From: Enhydrobacter aerosaccus
GTDB lineage: Bacteria > Pseudomonadota > Alphaproteobacteria > Reyranellales > Reyranellaceae
Assembly: GCA_903915535.1 (NCBI GenBank)
Contig: CAIWTJ010000089.1
Coordinates: forward strand, 1 to 64,000
DNA: 64,000 nucleotides
Direction: 5' to 3'
The notes beneath the pieces are model-generated. The model did not search any database and had not been told where the DNA came from. It was given only the letters and a program-made list of their open reading frames with translations. How positions within the stretch are numbered: the first letter of the stretch is position 1; each line of letters opens with the position of its first letter. Shown here piece after piece: positions 29,511-38,913 of this stretch. The position numbers and the translations under genes were made by a program.

Positions 29511-30980
29511 TCAGGCCGGTGCGGCAAGGAAGGAGAGCTGCCGGTCCTCGGCGTCGCGCACGTCGTCGAGCGCGATAGGGTAGTCGCCGGTGAAGCAGGC
29601 GTCGCAGAATGCCGGCGCTGTCGGATTGCGGCCGCCCGGGAGGCCCATGGCGCGATAGAGGCCGTCGATCGAGATGAAGGCGAGCGAATCGACGCCTATG
29701 AACTTGGCCATGCCTGCCACGTCGTAGCGGGAGGCGAGCAGCTTGTCGCGTTCGGGCGTATCGATGCCGTAGAAGCAGGGGTCCGTGGTCGGCGGGGCGG
29801 CGATGCGCATATGCACCTCCTTGGCGCCGGCGCTGCGCACCATCTCGACGATCTTCATCGAGGTCGTTCCGCGCACGATCGAATCGTCGACCAGGATCAC
29901 GCGCTTGCCCTCGATCATGGCGCGGTTCGCGTTGTGCTTCAGGCGCACACCGAGATGGCGGATGTGGTCGGCCGGTTCGATGAAGGTGCGGCCGACGTAG
30001 TGATTGCGGATGATTCCCAGCTCGAACGGGATGCCCGACTGCGCGGCATAGCCGATCGCGGCCGGCACGCCCGAGTCGGGGACCGGCACGATGACGTCCG
30101 CCGCGATCGGGCTTTCCTTGGCGAGCTCGACGCCGATGCGCTTGCGCGCGTCATAGACGCCGACGCCTTCGATCTTGCTGTCGGGACGCGCGAAGTAGAT
30201 GTGCTCGAAGACGCAGAAGCGGCGCTGGTGCTTGGGGAAGGGCTTGATCGAGCGCAGGCCGGTGCCGTCGACGATGACGATCTCGCCGGGCTCGACGTCG
30301 CGCACGAAGCGCGCGCCGATGATGTCGAGCGCGCAGCTCTCGGACGTCAGGATCCAGGCATCCTCGAGGCGGCCGATGCAGAGCGGCCGCACGCCCAACG
30401 GGTCGCGCACGCCGTAGAGTGCCTGGTCGGTCAGCATCAGCAGGGAGTAGGCGCCCTTCACCTTGCCCAGCGCGTCGACGATCCGGTCGACCACCGGCGA
30501 ATATTCCGAACGCGCGATCAGATGGTTGATCACTTCGGTGTCGGTCGTCGACTGGAACAGGCAGCCCATCCGCACGAGTTCCTTGCGCAGGATATAGGCG
30601 TTGGTCAGGTTGCCGTTGTGGGCGAGCGCGAGGCCGCCGAAATCGAAATCGGCGAAGATCGGCTGGATGTTGCGGTCGGAAGAGCCGCCGGTCGTGGCGT
30701 AGCGGTTATGGCCGATCGCGCTGTAGCCCTTGAGCGTGGCGATGACCGACTGCTCGCCGAAGATGTCGCCCACCAGGCCGGCGGCGCGGTGATTGTAGAA
30801 ATGGTGGCCGTCGTAGGTGACGATGCCGGAGGCTTCCTGACCGCGATGCTGAAGCGCGTGGAGGCCGAGGGCCGTGTGAGCGGCGGCATCCGAAGTGCCG
30901 AAAATCCCGAAAAGCGCACACTCCTCATGAAACTTGTCGTCGTCGACGAAGGTTCCAGAGGGGCGGTTGGGGTTCACCAC
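29511..30980 (-). CDS. purF: Amidophosphoribosyltransferase
   Basis: 489 residues. First committed step of purine synthesis: PRPP plus glutamine to phosphoribosylamine. The N-terminal class II glutaminase follows a short propeptide, with the catalytic Cys in HEECALFGIFG (Cys21 of the precursor), RYATTGGSSDRNIQP and AHNGNLTNAYILR. The phosphoribosyltransferase domain has the PRPP loop VILVDDSIVRGTTSMKIVEM. The bacterial type-1 cysteines that would ligate an iron-sulfur cluster (C-terminal part) are suggested by CFYGIDTP and FCDACFTGDYP. It is downstream of cvpA, the common order. Confidence 0.96.
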   Translation of the reverse strand: MVNPNRPSGTFVDDDKFHEECALFGIFGTSDAAAHTALGLHALQHRGQEASGIVTYDGHHFYNHRAAGLVGDIFGEQSVIATLKGYSAIGHNRYATTGGSSDRNIQPIFADFDFGGLALAHNGNLTNAYILRKELVRMGCLFQSTTDTEVINHLIARSEYSPVVDRIVDALGKVKGAYSLLMLTDQALYGVRDPLGVRPLCIGRLEDAWILTSESCALDIIGARFVRDVEPGEIVIVDGTGLRSIKPFPKHQRRFCVFEHIYFARPDSKIEGVGVYDARKRIGVELAKESPIAADVIVPVPDSGVPAAIGYAAQSGIPFELGIIRNHYVGRTFIEPADHIRHLGVRLKHNANRAMIEGKRVILVDDSIVRGTTSMKIVEMVRSAGAKEVHMRIAAPPTTDPCFYGIDTPERDKLLASRYDVAGMAKFIGVDSLAFISIDGLYRAMGLPGGRNPTAPAFCDACFTGDYPIALDDVRDAEDRQLSFLAAPA

Positions 30981-31040
30981 GGCGGGGTTATATGTGGGAC
31001 CCGCCGTCTAGTCATCAAGGATATCTCAGTGCGGCGTTTT

Positions 31041-31655
31041 CTACTGCTTTGTGCCGGGAGACGCCGGATTCGCAGGTAGCGACAGATCCGGCGTGCCCGA
31101 GGGCATTGTCGGAGCGGGGAGGGACGGCAACGCATCGACGCCGCCCGACCTCTGCAGACGGGTCCGGAAGCCCGTGGGCAGGTAGGGCTCCACGAAATTG
31201 GCCATTTCCTTGATCGCGGGGAAGGTGGCGCCCCCCTCGACCGGCGGCGGCAGCTGCTTGGGGCCGAGATAGCTGTAGAACAGGAAAACGGTGCCCAGGG
31301 CGACCCAGGAGCAGACCACGCCGAAGCCTGCCCCCAGAATGGCGTCGGGCCGGCGGAGCGGGCTGGCCTTGACCGAGCGCGAGAGGGTGTTCGTCAGCAT
31401 CACGAGCACGATCAGCGCCGCCACGAAGACGACCAGCATGGAGCCGAACGTCGCCAGCTCGGTGTTGCCGTTCAGGAGCTTTTCGACCTCGGGCTGGATG
31501 AGCTTGGAGTAGTTCAGGGCAACATAGCCTGCTCCGATCCACGAGCCGATGAACAGGACGGCGTGGGCAAAGCCACTCGACATGCCGATGGCCGCACCAA
31601 ACACCGCTACGGCGATGACGGCCACGTCGAAAACAGTGATTCCAAGCTTCTCCAT
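31041..31655 (-). CDS. cvpA: CvpA family inner-membrane protein
   Basis: 204 residues with four predicted membrane helices (about 6-24, 28-46, 65-87, 103-124) and the family start FDVAVIAVAVFGAAIGMSSG. The last 60 residues are a hydrophilic Pro/Ser-rich tail. CvpA was first linked to colicin V production and is placed next to purF in many proteobacteria, as here; recent work ties it to envelope stress, but its molecular job is unclear. It lies 60 bp upstream of purF and 23 bp downstream of radA. Confidence 0.88.
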   Translation of the reverse strand: MEKLGITVFDVAVIAVAVFGAAIGMSSGFAHAVLFIGSWIGAGYVALNYSKLIQPEVEKLLNGNTELATFGSMLVVFVAALIVLVMLTNTLSRSVKASPLRRPDAILGAGFGVVCSWVALGTVFLFYSYLGPKQLPPPVEGGATFPAIKEMANFVEPYLPTGFRTRLQRSGGVDALPSLPAPTMPSGTPDLSLPANPASPGTKQ

Positions 31656-31678
31656 CGATCCCCTAAGCCTCTGCCTGA

Positions 31679-33118
31679 TTAGTCGCGCCGACGATCGGGA
31701 TTGCCCTCACGCCGTGGGCGCTTGACCGCGCCATCAGCCGGCTGAAAACGCGCGACAAGGTCGGATAGATGCTCAATTTCGTCAATGGCGATGCCCTCCG
31801 GCGGTCGAGGGGTTGGGCCCGAACCTGCACGTCCCTTGGGCACCAGCGCACTGCGGAAGCCGAGCTTGGCTGCTTCACGCAGTCGCGCCTCGCGCTGGCT
31901 CACCGGGCGAACCTCGCCGCCCAGGCCGATCTCGCCGAAGACGGCCATGTCGGGCGGGACCTGCTCGTTGGCCAGGGACGAGACGACGGCCGCCGCCACC
32001 GCGAGGTCGGCCGCCGGCTCGTTGATGCGCAGGCCGCCGGCCACGTTCAGGTAGACGTCGTTGGCGCCGATGTTGACGCCGCAGCGCGCCTCGAGAACGG
32101 CCAGCACCATGGCCAACCGGTTCGAGTCCCAGCCGACAACCGCGCGGCGCGGATTGCCGAGCGAGGAAGGGCTGACCAGCGCCTGGATCTCCACAAGGAG
32201 CGGCCGCGTGCCTTCGACGCCGGCAAAGACGCAAGCGCCAGCGACATGGCCCCGCCGTTCCGCGAGAAAGAGTGCCGACGGGTTGGCGACATCGCTGAGG
32301 CCGCGGTCGGACATCTCGAACACGCCGATCTCGTCGGTCGGGCCGAAGCGGTTCTTGACGGTGCGCAGGATGCGAAACTGGTGGCCGCGCTCGCCCTCGA
32401 AGTAGAGAACCGTGTCGACCATGTGCTCGAGGACGCGCGGGCCCGCGATGGCGCCGTCCTTTGTGACGTGGCCGACCATCAGAACGGCGATCCCGCGGCG
32501 CTTGGCGAGCTCGACCAGGGCCTGCGCGGACGCACGCACCTGGGTGACGGTCCCGGGTGTAGAGTCGACGGTGTCGAGCCACATGGTCTGGATCGAATCG
32601 ATCACGGCGATCTTCGGCGCGTCGGGCCGCTCCAGCGTTGCCACGATGTCGCGCACCGAGGTCGCGGCGACGAGATGGACGTCCGCGTCGGCGAGCCCCA
32701 GCCGCTCCGCACGCAGGCGGACCTGATCGACGGCCTCTTCGCCGGAGATGTAGGCGCAGGCGGTGTTCTGTTTGGCGAGTGCCGCCGCCATCTGCAGCAT
32801 CAGCGTCGACTTGCCGATGCCGGGATCGCCGCCGATCAGCAAGGCGGAGCCCACCACCAGGCCGCCGCCGCAGACGCGGTCGAACTCGTTGATGCCGCTC
32901 TTGTACCGCGGCGGCTGCGGCGTCGAGCCGGTGAGGCCGGTGAACTCGAGCAGACGGCCCTTGCCGCCGCGCACCAAGCCGCCGCCGGCGGGACCGGGCG
33001 CGGGCGCGGATTCCTCGGAGATCGTGTTCCACTCGCCGCACGATTCGCAGCGGCCGCTCCATTTGTTCGTGACCGAGCCGCACGACTGGCAGACGAAGCG
33101 CTTGATGGGGCGGGCCAT
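31679..33118 (-). CDS. radA: DNA repair protein RadA
   Basis: 479 residues starting at MARPIKRFVCQSCGS; the in-frame ATG further upstream would overlap mlaF and adds no conserved sequence. N-terminal C4 zinc finger (CQSCGS and CESCGE), RecA-like ATPase with Walker A GGDPGIGKSTL, the RadA-specific KNRFG motif in RTVKNRFGPTDEIG, and a C-terminal Lon-protease-like domain (GGLRINEPAADLAVAAAVVS). RadA promotes branch migration during recombination. The start is seven bases after the mlaF stop. Confidence 0.96.
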   Translation of the reverse strand: MARPIKRFVCQSCGSVTNKWSGRCESCGEWNTISEESAPAPGPAGGGLVRGGKGRLLEFTGLTGSTPQPPRYKSGINEFDRVCGGGLVVGSALLIGGDPGIGKSTLMLQMAAALAKQNTACAYISGEEAVDQVRLRAERLGLADADVHLVAATSVRDIVATLERPDAPKIAVIDSIQTMWLDTVDSTPGTVTQVRASAQALVELAKRRGIAVLMVGHVTKDGAIAGPRVLEHMVDTVLYFEGERGHQFRILRTVKNRFGPTDEIGVFEMSDRGLSDVANPSALFLAERRGHVAGACVFAGVEGTRPLLVEIQALVSPSSLGNPRRAVVGWDSNRLAMVLAVLEARCGVNIGANDVYLNVAGGLRINEPAADLAVAAAVVSSLANEQVPPDMAVFGEIGLGGEVRPVSQREARLREAAKLGFRSALVPKGRAGSGPTPRPPEGIAIDEIEHLSDLVARFQPADGAVKRPRREGNPDRRRD

Positions 33119-33125
33119 GGCGCGC

Positions 33126-33899
33126 CTAGAGCTTCCGGACCTGCATCTGGATCGGTCCCTCGGCGCGGCCATGGATGAACTGCTCGACGTGGGCGTTGCC
33201 GGACCGGTCGATGTCGCCGACGGGTCCCTGCCAGATCAGCTTGCCGTCGTAGAGCATGGCGATGCGATGGCCGATCTTGCGGGCGCTGGCCATGTCGTGC
33301 GTGATCGAGACGGCGGTGGCGCCAAGATCGCTGACACACTTCACGATCAGGTCGTTGATGACGTCGGCCATGATCGGGTCGAGACCCGTCGTGGGCTCGT
33401 CGAAGAAGATGATCTCGGGCTTGCGCGCGATCGCCCGGGCCAGCGCCACGCGCTTCTGCATGCCGCCCGAAAGTTCCGACGGATAAAGCTCGCCGATTTC
33501 GGGCCCGAGACCGACGTTGCCGAGCGTCGCGATGGCAATGTCCTTGGCCTTGGCGGGCGCCATGCCGTCGCTCTGGATCGGCCCGAAGGCCACGTTCTCC
33601 CAGACACGCAGCGAGTCGAACAGCGCTCCGCCCTGAAACAGCATGCCGAACTTGCGCATGATGTCGGCGCGGCCGCCGTCGCTCAGACCGACGCTTTCCT
33701 CGCCGTCGATCTTGATCGACCCCGATTCAGGTCGCATCAGGCCGAGAATACACTTCAGCAGCACCGACTTGCCGGTGCCCGAGCCGCCGATCACCACTAC
33801 CGATTCGCCGGCCGCCACATCGAGGTCGATCCCCTGCAGCACTTTCTTCGTGCCGAAGGACTTGGTGACGCCGCGCAGAGATATCTTCGGGATCTTCAT
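33126..33899 (-). CDS. mlaF: Phospholipid-transport ABC ATPase MlaF
   Basis: 257 residues from the ATG at 33897-33899, which shares one base with the mlaE stop. Walker A GGSGTGKSVLLKC (about 38-50), MLFQGGALFDSLRVWENV (Q-loop region typical of MlaF), signature LSGGMQKRVALARAIARKP, Walker B IIFFDEPTTGLDP and switch THDMASARKIG. The Mla system moves phospholipids between outer and inner membranes to keep outer-leaflet asymmetry. The MCE partner mlaD is not here but at 61073-61525. Confidence 0.93.
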   Translation of the reverse strand: MKIPKISLRGVTKSFGTKKVLQGIDLDVAAGESVVVIGGSGTGKSVLLKCILGLMRPESGSIKIDGEESVGLSDGGRADIMRKFGMLFQGGALFDSLRVWENVAFGPIQSDGMAPAKAKDIAIATLGNVGLGPEIGELYPSELSGGMQKRVALARAIARKPEIIFFDEPTTGLDPIMADVINDLIVKCVSDLGATAVSITHDMASARKIGHRIAMLYDGKLIWQGPVGDIDRSGNAHVEQFIHGRAEGPIQMQVRKL

Positions 33900-34678
33900 C
33901 AGCGCGCGAAGAAAGCTTCGGTGATGAAGTAGTTGAACGTCAGGATCAGGATCGAGGCCGAGACGACGGCGTTGGTCGTCGCCATGCCGACACCCTGTGC
34001 GCCGCCTTTGGAATTGTAGCCGTGGTAGCAGCCCATCAGTGTAATCAGGAAGCCGAACACCGCGGCTTTCACCAGGCCGGAGAAAACGTCCTGGAACTGC
34101 AGGAAGTCGAGCGTGTTGCGCAGGTAAGCCGCGTCGTTGAAGTCGAGCTTGTAGACGCCGACAACATAGCCGCCCAGCACGCCGATGATATCGGCGATCA
34201 GGACCAGGATCGGCAAAGTGAGGATTCCCGCGAGGATGCGCGGCCCCACGAGATACTTGAATGGATCGGTCGAGAGCGTGGTGAGCGCGTCGATTTGTTC
34301 GGTGACGCGCATGGTTCCGATTTCGGCAGCCATCGCGGCGCCGACACGGCCGGCGACCATGAGGCCTGCCAGAACCGGCCCCAGTTCGCGGGTCAGCGAC
34401 ACGACGACGACGTTCGGGATGGCGGCTTCGGCCGAGAAGCGCGCAAAGCCGGTGTAGCTTTGCAGTGCCAGCACCATGCCGGTGAAAATGGCCGTAAGTC
34501 CGACGACGGGCAGAGAGTAGTAGCCGATCTCCAGCATCTGGCGGAGGATCTGCTGGCGGTAGTACGGCGGCCGCGCGATCTGGCGCAGGCTGTGGCCGGC
34601 AAACATCGTGATGGCACCAGCTGCTGCCAGGAAGGCGAGCGTCATGCGGCCGAGAATCGTGACGACGGGAATGGTCAC
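33899..34678 (-). CDS. mlaE: Phospholipid-transport permease MlaE
   Basis: 259 residues from a GTG at 34676-34678 that overlaps the alr stop (GTGA); the longer open frame upstream lies over alr and is Arg/Cys-rich nonsense. MlaE/YrbE permease features: GLTAIFTGMVLALQSYTGFA, VAGRVGAAMAAEIGTMRVTE, IDALTTLSTDPFKYLVGPR and a C-terminal NAVVSASILILTFNYFITEAFF. About five membrane helices. Partner of MlaF immediately downstream. Coupled to alr by overlap. Confidence 0.92.
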   Translation of the reverse strand: MTIPVVTILGRMTLAFLAAAGAITMFAGHSLRQIARPPYYRQQILRQMLEIGYYSLPVVGLTAIFTGMVLALQSYTGFARFSAEAAIPNVVVVSLTRELGPVLAGLMVAGRVGAAMAAEIGTMRVTEQIDALTTLSTDPFKYLVGPRILAGILTLPILVLIADIIGVLGGYVVGVYKLDFNDAAYLRNTLDFLQFQDVFSGLVKAAVFGFLITLMGCYHGYNSKGGAQGVGMATTNAVVSASILILTFNYFITEAFFAR

Positions 34679-35847
34679 GCGGGCTGCTCCGCAGGTTCCG
34701 GTTCCGGTTGAAGCTCCGGGCGATCGACATAGACCCGGGCGTAGCGCCGTCCGAGCGAAGTCATGACTTCGTACGCGTTTGTGCGGGCATGCTCGGCAAG
34801 ATCGTCGGGCGTCATGTGCGCGCCCAGTACCTCGACACCGTCTCCCGGCTGGCACTGTGCTTCGGGGACGTCAGTCACGTCGATCGTCGTGAGATCCATT
34901 GAAATGCGGCCGATCACGGGCACCCGGTGCCCGGCGAGTTGCACATGCGTGCGGTTGATGAGCGTTCGAAAGTAACCGTCGGCATATCCCAGCGCAATCG
35001 TGGCCACGCGGCCCGGCCGGGCGGCCCGCCAGGCGCCGCCGTAGCCCACGGTCTGGAAGGCATCGATCTTGCGAACCTGCAGGATACGCGCATTCAGGGT
35101 GACGACCGGCAGCATCGGGTTCGATTGGTCGGGCATGGGATTGATGCCGTAGAGCGCCGCGCCCGGCCGCAGCAGATCGAAGTGATAGTCGGGGCCGAGG
35201 AACACGCCCGATGAATTTGCCAGCGACGCCGGCGCGCCAGGCATCGCCTTCACGAAGGTGCGAAAGCGTGACAGCTGCTCGCCGTTGACCGGGTTGTTCT
35301 GCTCCTCAGAGGCGATCAGGTGGCTGATGATCAACGCGAGGCGCAGTCCGCGCAGGCGACCGCGTTCGTTGACCAGGACCTGCGCCTCGTCGGGATTGAA
35401 GCCCAGGCGATTGAGGCCGGTATCGACATGGATCACCGCGTCGAGAGGCCGGCTGTAGCGTTGAGCCGCCGCGCGCCAGGCGTTGAGCTGGCCGAGATGG
35501 TTGAGCACAGGGACCAGCCGGTGCTCGACGAAGTCGCCTTCGGTACCTGGCAGCAGGCCGTTCAGGACATAGATCGGCAGTTCGGGCAACACGGCGCGGA
35601 GCGCAATGGCTTCGTCGATATGAGCCACGAAGAAGTGACGGCAGCCCTCTGCGGCAAGGCGGGGCCCGACGAGGGTGGCGCCGGTGCCGTAGGCATCAGC
35701 CTTGAGCACGGCGGCGCAGTCCACCGGACGCCCGGCGGCACGGCCTGCATCCCGCAGCCCGCGCCAGTTGGCAGCGATGGCGCCGAGATCGACCGTGAGG
35801 ACGGCGCCGGCCCGGCGCACGGCGTCGTTGTCGCCGGGGAGTGACAT
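34675..35847 (-). CDS. alr: Alanine racemase
   Basis: 390 residues. Interconverts L- and D-alanine for peptidoglycan. The PLP lysine is in CAAVLKADAYGTGA (about residue 49), substrate-side HVDTGLNRLGF follows, and the second catalytic base, a Tyr, is in QTVGYGGAWRAARPG (about residue 274). GRISMDLTTIDVTDVP and the C-terminal beta domain complete the fold. A short Pro/Glu tail ends the protein. It starts eight bases after the dnaB stop and overlaps mlaE. Confidence 0.95.
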   Translation of the reverse strand: MSLPGDNDAVRRAGAVLTVDLGAIAANWRGLRDAGRAAGRPVDCAAVLKADAYGTGATLVGPRLAAEGCRHFFVAHIDEAIALRAVLPELPIYVLNGLLPGTEGDFVEHRLVPVLNHLGQLNAWRAAAQRYSRPLDAVIHVDTGLNRLGFNPDEAQVLVNERGRLRGLRLALIISHLIASEEQNNPVNGEQLSRFRTFVKAMPGAPASLANSSGVFLGPDYHFDLLRPGAALYGINPMPDQSNPMLPVVTLNARILQVRKIDAFQTVGYGGAWRAARPGRVATIALGYADGYFRTLINRTHVQLAGHRVPVIGRISMDLTTIDVTDVPEAQCQPGDGVEVLGAHMTPDDLAEHARTNAYEVMTSLGRRYARVYVDRPELQPEPEPAEQPA

Positions 35848-35855
35848 CCTACCGG

Positions 35856-37385
35856 CTATTCGAAGATGGGTCCGACCCCATCTGCGTCGGCGGGCAGATT
35901 GTCGAACTTGGTGATGGCGCCCTCGAACGACAGGCGCACGATGCCGGTCGGACCATGGCGCTGCTTGGCCACGATCACCTCGGCCTTGCCGTAGGTCTGC
36001 TCGCAGCGTTCCTTCCAGGCTTCGTGCCGCTCGTTGAACTTCTGGTCGCTTTCCTCGGCGCGGCGGGTCGGCTCTGTGCGGGTGAGGTAGTACTCCTCGC
36101 GATAGACGAACATCACGACGTCGGCGTCCTGCTCGATCGAGCCCGATTCACGGAGATCGGCGAGCTGCGGACGCTTGTCCTCGCGTTGCTCGACGGCACG
36201 GCTGAGCTGGGAGAGGGCGATGACGGGGACGTCGAGTTCCTTGGCCAGCGTCTTGAGACCGCGGGTGATCTCGGAGACCTCCTGGACACGATTCTCCTGA
36301 CGCGACTTGCCCGACGGATTGAGGAGCTGGAGGTAGTCGACGATCAGGAGGCCGAGGCCACGCGTGCGCTTGAGGCGCCGGGCGCGGGTGCGCAGCGCCG
36401 CGATCGACAGCGCGGGCGTGTCGTCGATGTAGAGGTTCAGGTGCTCGAGCTCCTGGCTGACCGAGATAACACGGTCGAAATCGCCGCTCGACATTTCACC
36501 CTTGCGGATCTTCTCCGAGGAGATGCCAGCCTGTTCCGACAGGATGCGGTTGGCGAGCTGCTCCGCCGACATTTCGAGGGAGAAGAAGCCTACGACCGCG
36601 CCGTCGATGACCTTGGGCTTGCCGTCTTCGCCATGCTCCTCGCGATAGGCCTTCACCGCGTTGAAGGCGATGTTGGTGGCGAGGGCGGTCTTTCCCATCG
36701 AAGGACGGCCAGCCAGGATCAGCAGATCGGATTTGTGCAGGCCGCCCAGCAGCTGGTCGAGCTGGGTGAGGCCGGTGGCAACGCCCGTGAGCTGGCCCGC
36801 GCGATTGTAGGCGGCTTCGGCGGCGACCATCGCCTCGGTCAGCGCTGCACGGAACGGGCGGAAGCTGCCATCGGTCTGGCCGACGCTCGCAAGGTCGTAG
36901 AGCTTCTTTTCGGCGACCTCGATCTGCTCGATCGCCGTCTCGTCCAACGTCGGCTTGAACGCGCCGTTGACGACGTCCTGACCCAGCGTGATGAGTTCGC
37001 GCAAAAGGAAGAGATCGTGGACGAGGCGGCCGAAATCGCCGGCATCGATCACGTGCACCGAGGCGGCGGCGAGACCCGCGAGGTACGCGGCGCCGCCGGC
37101 GGCCTTCATATCCTCGTCGCTCTCGATATAGGTCTTGAGTGTGACGGCGCTCACCAGCTGGCCACGTTCGATCAGGCGAGCCAGGGAATCGAACAGCTTG
37201 CCGTGAAGCGGGTCGGCGAAGTGTTCGCCCTTGAGGAACTCGGCCACCCGATGGTAGGCCGCGTTGTTCACCAGAATCGAACCCAGCAATGCCTGTTCCG
37301 CCTCGAAGTTGTGCGGTGGCTCTCGCGCGGGAACGAGCTCTACGACTCTTGGGCTCTCGATATGTTCGTCTTTTTGGGGCTCCAT
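35856..37385 (-). CDS. dnaB: Replicative DNA helicase DnaB
   Basis: 509 residues from MEPQKDEHIESPRV; AAAAGG lies just upstream on the minus strand. N-terminal DnaB domain starts PHNFEAEQALLGSIL, the linker helix follows, then the RecA-like motor with Walker A LAGRPSMGKTALATNIA, FFSLEMSAEQLANR and IALSQLSRAVEQR. DnaB unwinds the fork ahead of the replisome. It heads the tightly packed dnaB-alr-mlaE-mlaF-radA-cvpA-purF-SDR string, 93 bp from the cfa-like stop. Confidence 0.97.
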   Translation of the reverse strand: MEPQKDEHIESPRVVELVPAREPPHNFEAEQALLGSILVNNAAYHRVAEFLKGEHFADPLHGKLFDSLARLIERGQLVSAVTLKTYIESDEDMKAAGGAAYLAGLAAASVHVIDAGDFGRLVHDLFLLRELITLGQDVVNGAFKPTLDETAIEQIEVAEKKLYDLASVGQTDGSFRPFRAALTEAMVAAEAAYNRAGQLTGVATGLTQLDQLLGGLHKSDLLILAGRPSMGKTALATNIAFNAVKAYREEHGEDGKPKVIDGAVVGFFSLEMSAEQLANRILSEQAGISSEKIRKGEMSSGDFDRVISVSQELEHLNLYIDDTPALSIAALRTRARRLKRTRGLGLLIVDYLQLLNPSGKSRQENRVQEVSEITRGLKTLAKELDVPVIALSQLSRAVEQREDKRPQLADLRESGSIEQDADVVMFVYREEYYLTRTEPTRRAEESDQKFNERHEAWKERCEQTYGKAEVIVAKQRHGPTGIVRLSFEGAITKFDNLPADADGVGPIFE

Positions 37386-37478
37386 AGAGAGCCTTTTAAC
37401 TGAGTGAGGGGGCAAGCTCTTAGAGAACGAATAGAGTACCCCATTGGCTGCCCCTCGGTATAGGGCGAATCAGGTGGG

Positions 37479-38717
37479 CTACTCCGCCGCCATGGACCTT
37501 GCGCGGGTGGCGCCCTGTTCCGCTTCCACCATGTAATCGCGCGTCAATGGCGCCGCATCCTGCCGACGCGCGATTTGGATCTGGAAAACCATCTGGTTCA
37601 TATACCGGAAGGAGATCTCGCACCCGGCGAGATAAAACTCCCACATCCTGCAGAAGCGGTCGTCGTAACCAGCCAGCGCCTTGATCTTCTCGCGATTGGC
37701 GAGGAAGCGCTCGCGCCAGAGCCGCAGCGTATCGGCATAATGCAGACGCAACACCTCGACATCGGTGACCCAGAGCCCGGCCGTCTCGATTGCCGCCATG
37801 ACTTCCGACAGGGCGGGCGAGTAGCCGCCGGGGAAGATGTATTTTCGCAGCCAGGTATTGGTGCCGCCCGGCGGCTCCATGCGGCCGATAGCATGCAACA
37901 GCATGACGCCGTCGCCGGCGAGAAGCTCCTTCACCTTCGCGAAGTACTCTCGATAGTGCGCGGCGCCGACATGCTCGAACATTCCCACGGACACGATGCG
38001 ATCGTATTTGTTCGGCTCCTGGCGGTAGTCGAGCAGCTTGAAGCGCACGCGGTCGGCGATGCCGCTTTCGAGGGCGCGCCGGCTGGAGACGGCGAGCTGC
38101 TCCTTGGAGAGTGTGACGCCCGTTACGTCGACGTCGAATTCGCGGCCGAGGAACAGGCCCATGCCGCCCCAGCCGGATCCGATATCGAGAACCTTTTGGC
38201 CCGGCTTCAGCAGGAGCTTGGCGGCGATGTGTCGCTTCTTGTTCTCCTGTGCCTGCTCCAGCGTCTCCTGGCCCGTTCTGAAATAGGCGCAGGAATACTG
38301 GCGGTCGCGATCGAGGAAGAAGTCGTAGAGCTGGTCGTTGAGGTCGTAGTGGTGTGCGACATTGCGCTGCGCCTTGCCGACTGGATTGTGCTGCTCGAGG
38401 AACCGAAGGAAGCGTTGGAAGGCATAGGACAGGCGAACCAGGGCGCTGCTGTCTATCGCGGCGATGTTGCGGCCGATGAGGTCCAGCAACCCGTAGATGT
38501 CGCCTTCTTCGACCGTAAGGGTACCGGTCATGTAGGTTTCGCCAACCGCGAGCCGGGGGCGCAGGACCAACCGGATTCCAGTCCACCATGTACGAATTCG
38601 TACAGTGACCGCGGGGCCCGGTCTGGCGCCTTGGACGCGATGCGTGCGCCCAGCCGCATCGATGATCGTCAATTGACCTTCGCCAATGAACCTGGCGAAG
38701 ACCTTCGCAAGCAACAT
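37479..38717 (-). CDS. Cyclopropane-fatty-acyl-phospholipid synthase family methyltransferase
   Basis: 412 residues from MLLAKVFARFIGEGQLTII; an in-frame ATG 33 bp upstream is also possible. The CFA/mycolic-acid methyltransferase pattern is clear: NVAHHYDLNDQLYDFFLD, YSCAYF, VLDIGSGWGGMGLFLGRE (SAM site), GVTLSKEQLAVS, SVGMFEHVG and KYIFPGGYSPALSEV. These enzymes add a methylene to unsaturated acyl chains of membrane phospholipids, usually in stationary phase or under acid stress. Whether this one is the main Cfa or a paralogue cannot be told. Confidence 0.88.
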   Translation of the reverse strand: MLLAKVFARFIGEGQLTIIDAAGRTHRVQGARPGPAVTVRIRTWWTGIRLVLRPRLAVGETYMTGTLTVEEGDIYGLLDLIGRNIAAIDSSALVRLSYAFQRFLRFLEQHNPVGKAQRNVAHHYDLNDQLYDFFLDRDRQYSCAYFRTGQETLEQAQENKKRHIAAKLLLKPGQKVLDIGSGWGGMGLFLGREFDVDVTGVTLSKEQLAVSSRRALESGIADRVRFKLLDYRQEPNKYDRIVSVGMFEHVGAAHYREYFAKVKELLAGDGVMLLHAIGRMEPPGGTNTWLRKYIFPGGYSPALSEVMAAIETAGLWVTDVEVLRLHYADTLRLWRERFLANREKIKALAGYDDRFCRMWEFYLAGCEISFRYMNQMVFQIQIARRQDAAPLTRDYMVEAEQGATRARSMAAE

Positions 38718-38837
38718 CGTCGACCCCCATTGGAAATTGGGAAACGCCAACCCTGCGGAACAGCCCTTATTTTCGCCTTAAATATTTATCTGTTTCAATG
38801 ATTCAAGCCATTGCCAGACTAGGTTTTATCTAGTGCC

Positions 38838-38866
38838 CAAAAGAAAACGCCCGCCATCGCGGGCGT
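38838..38866 (-). terminator. Intrinsic terminator of the rpsF-rpsR-rplI operon
   Basis: On the minus strand ACGCCCGC and GCGGGCGT (38847-38866) form an eight-bp stem with a four-base loop, followed by TTTTCTTTT (38838-38846). It lies 48 bp after the rplI stop. Confidence 0.85.
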
Positions 38867-38913
38867 GCGGTGGCGGGCGTCTGTAGACAGAACCGGGCAA
38901 TGCCCGGATATGC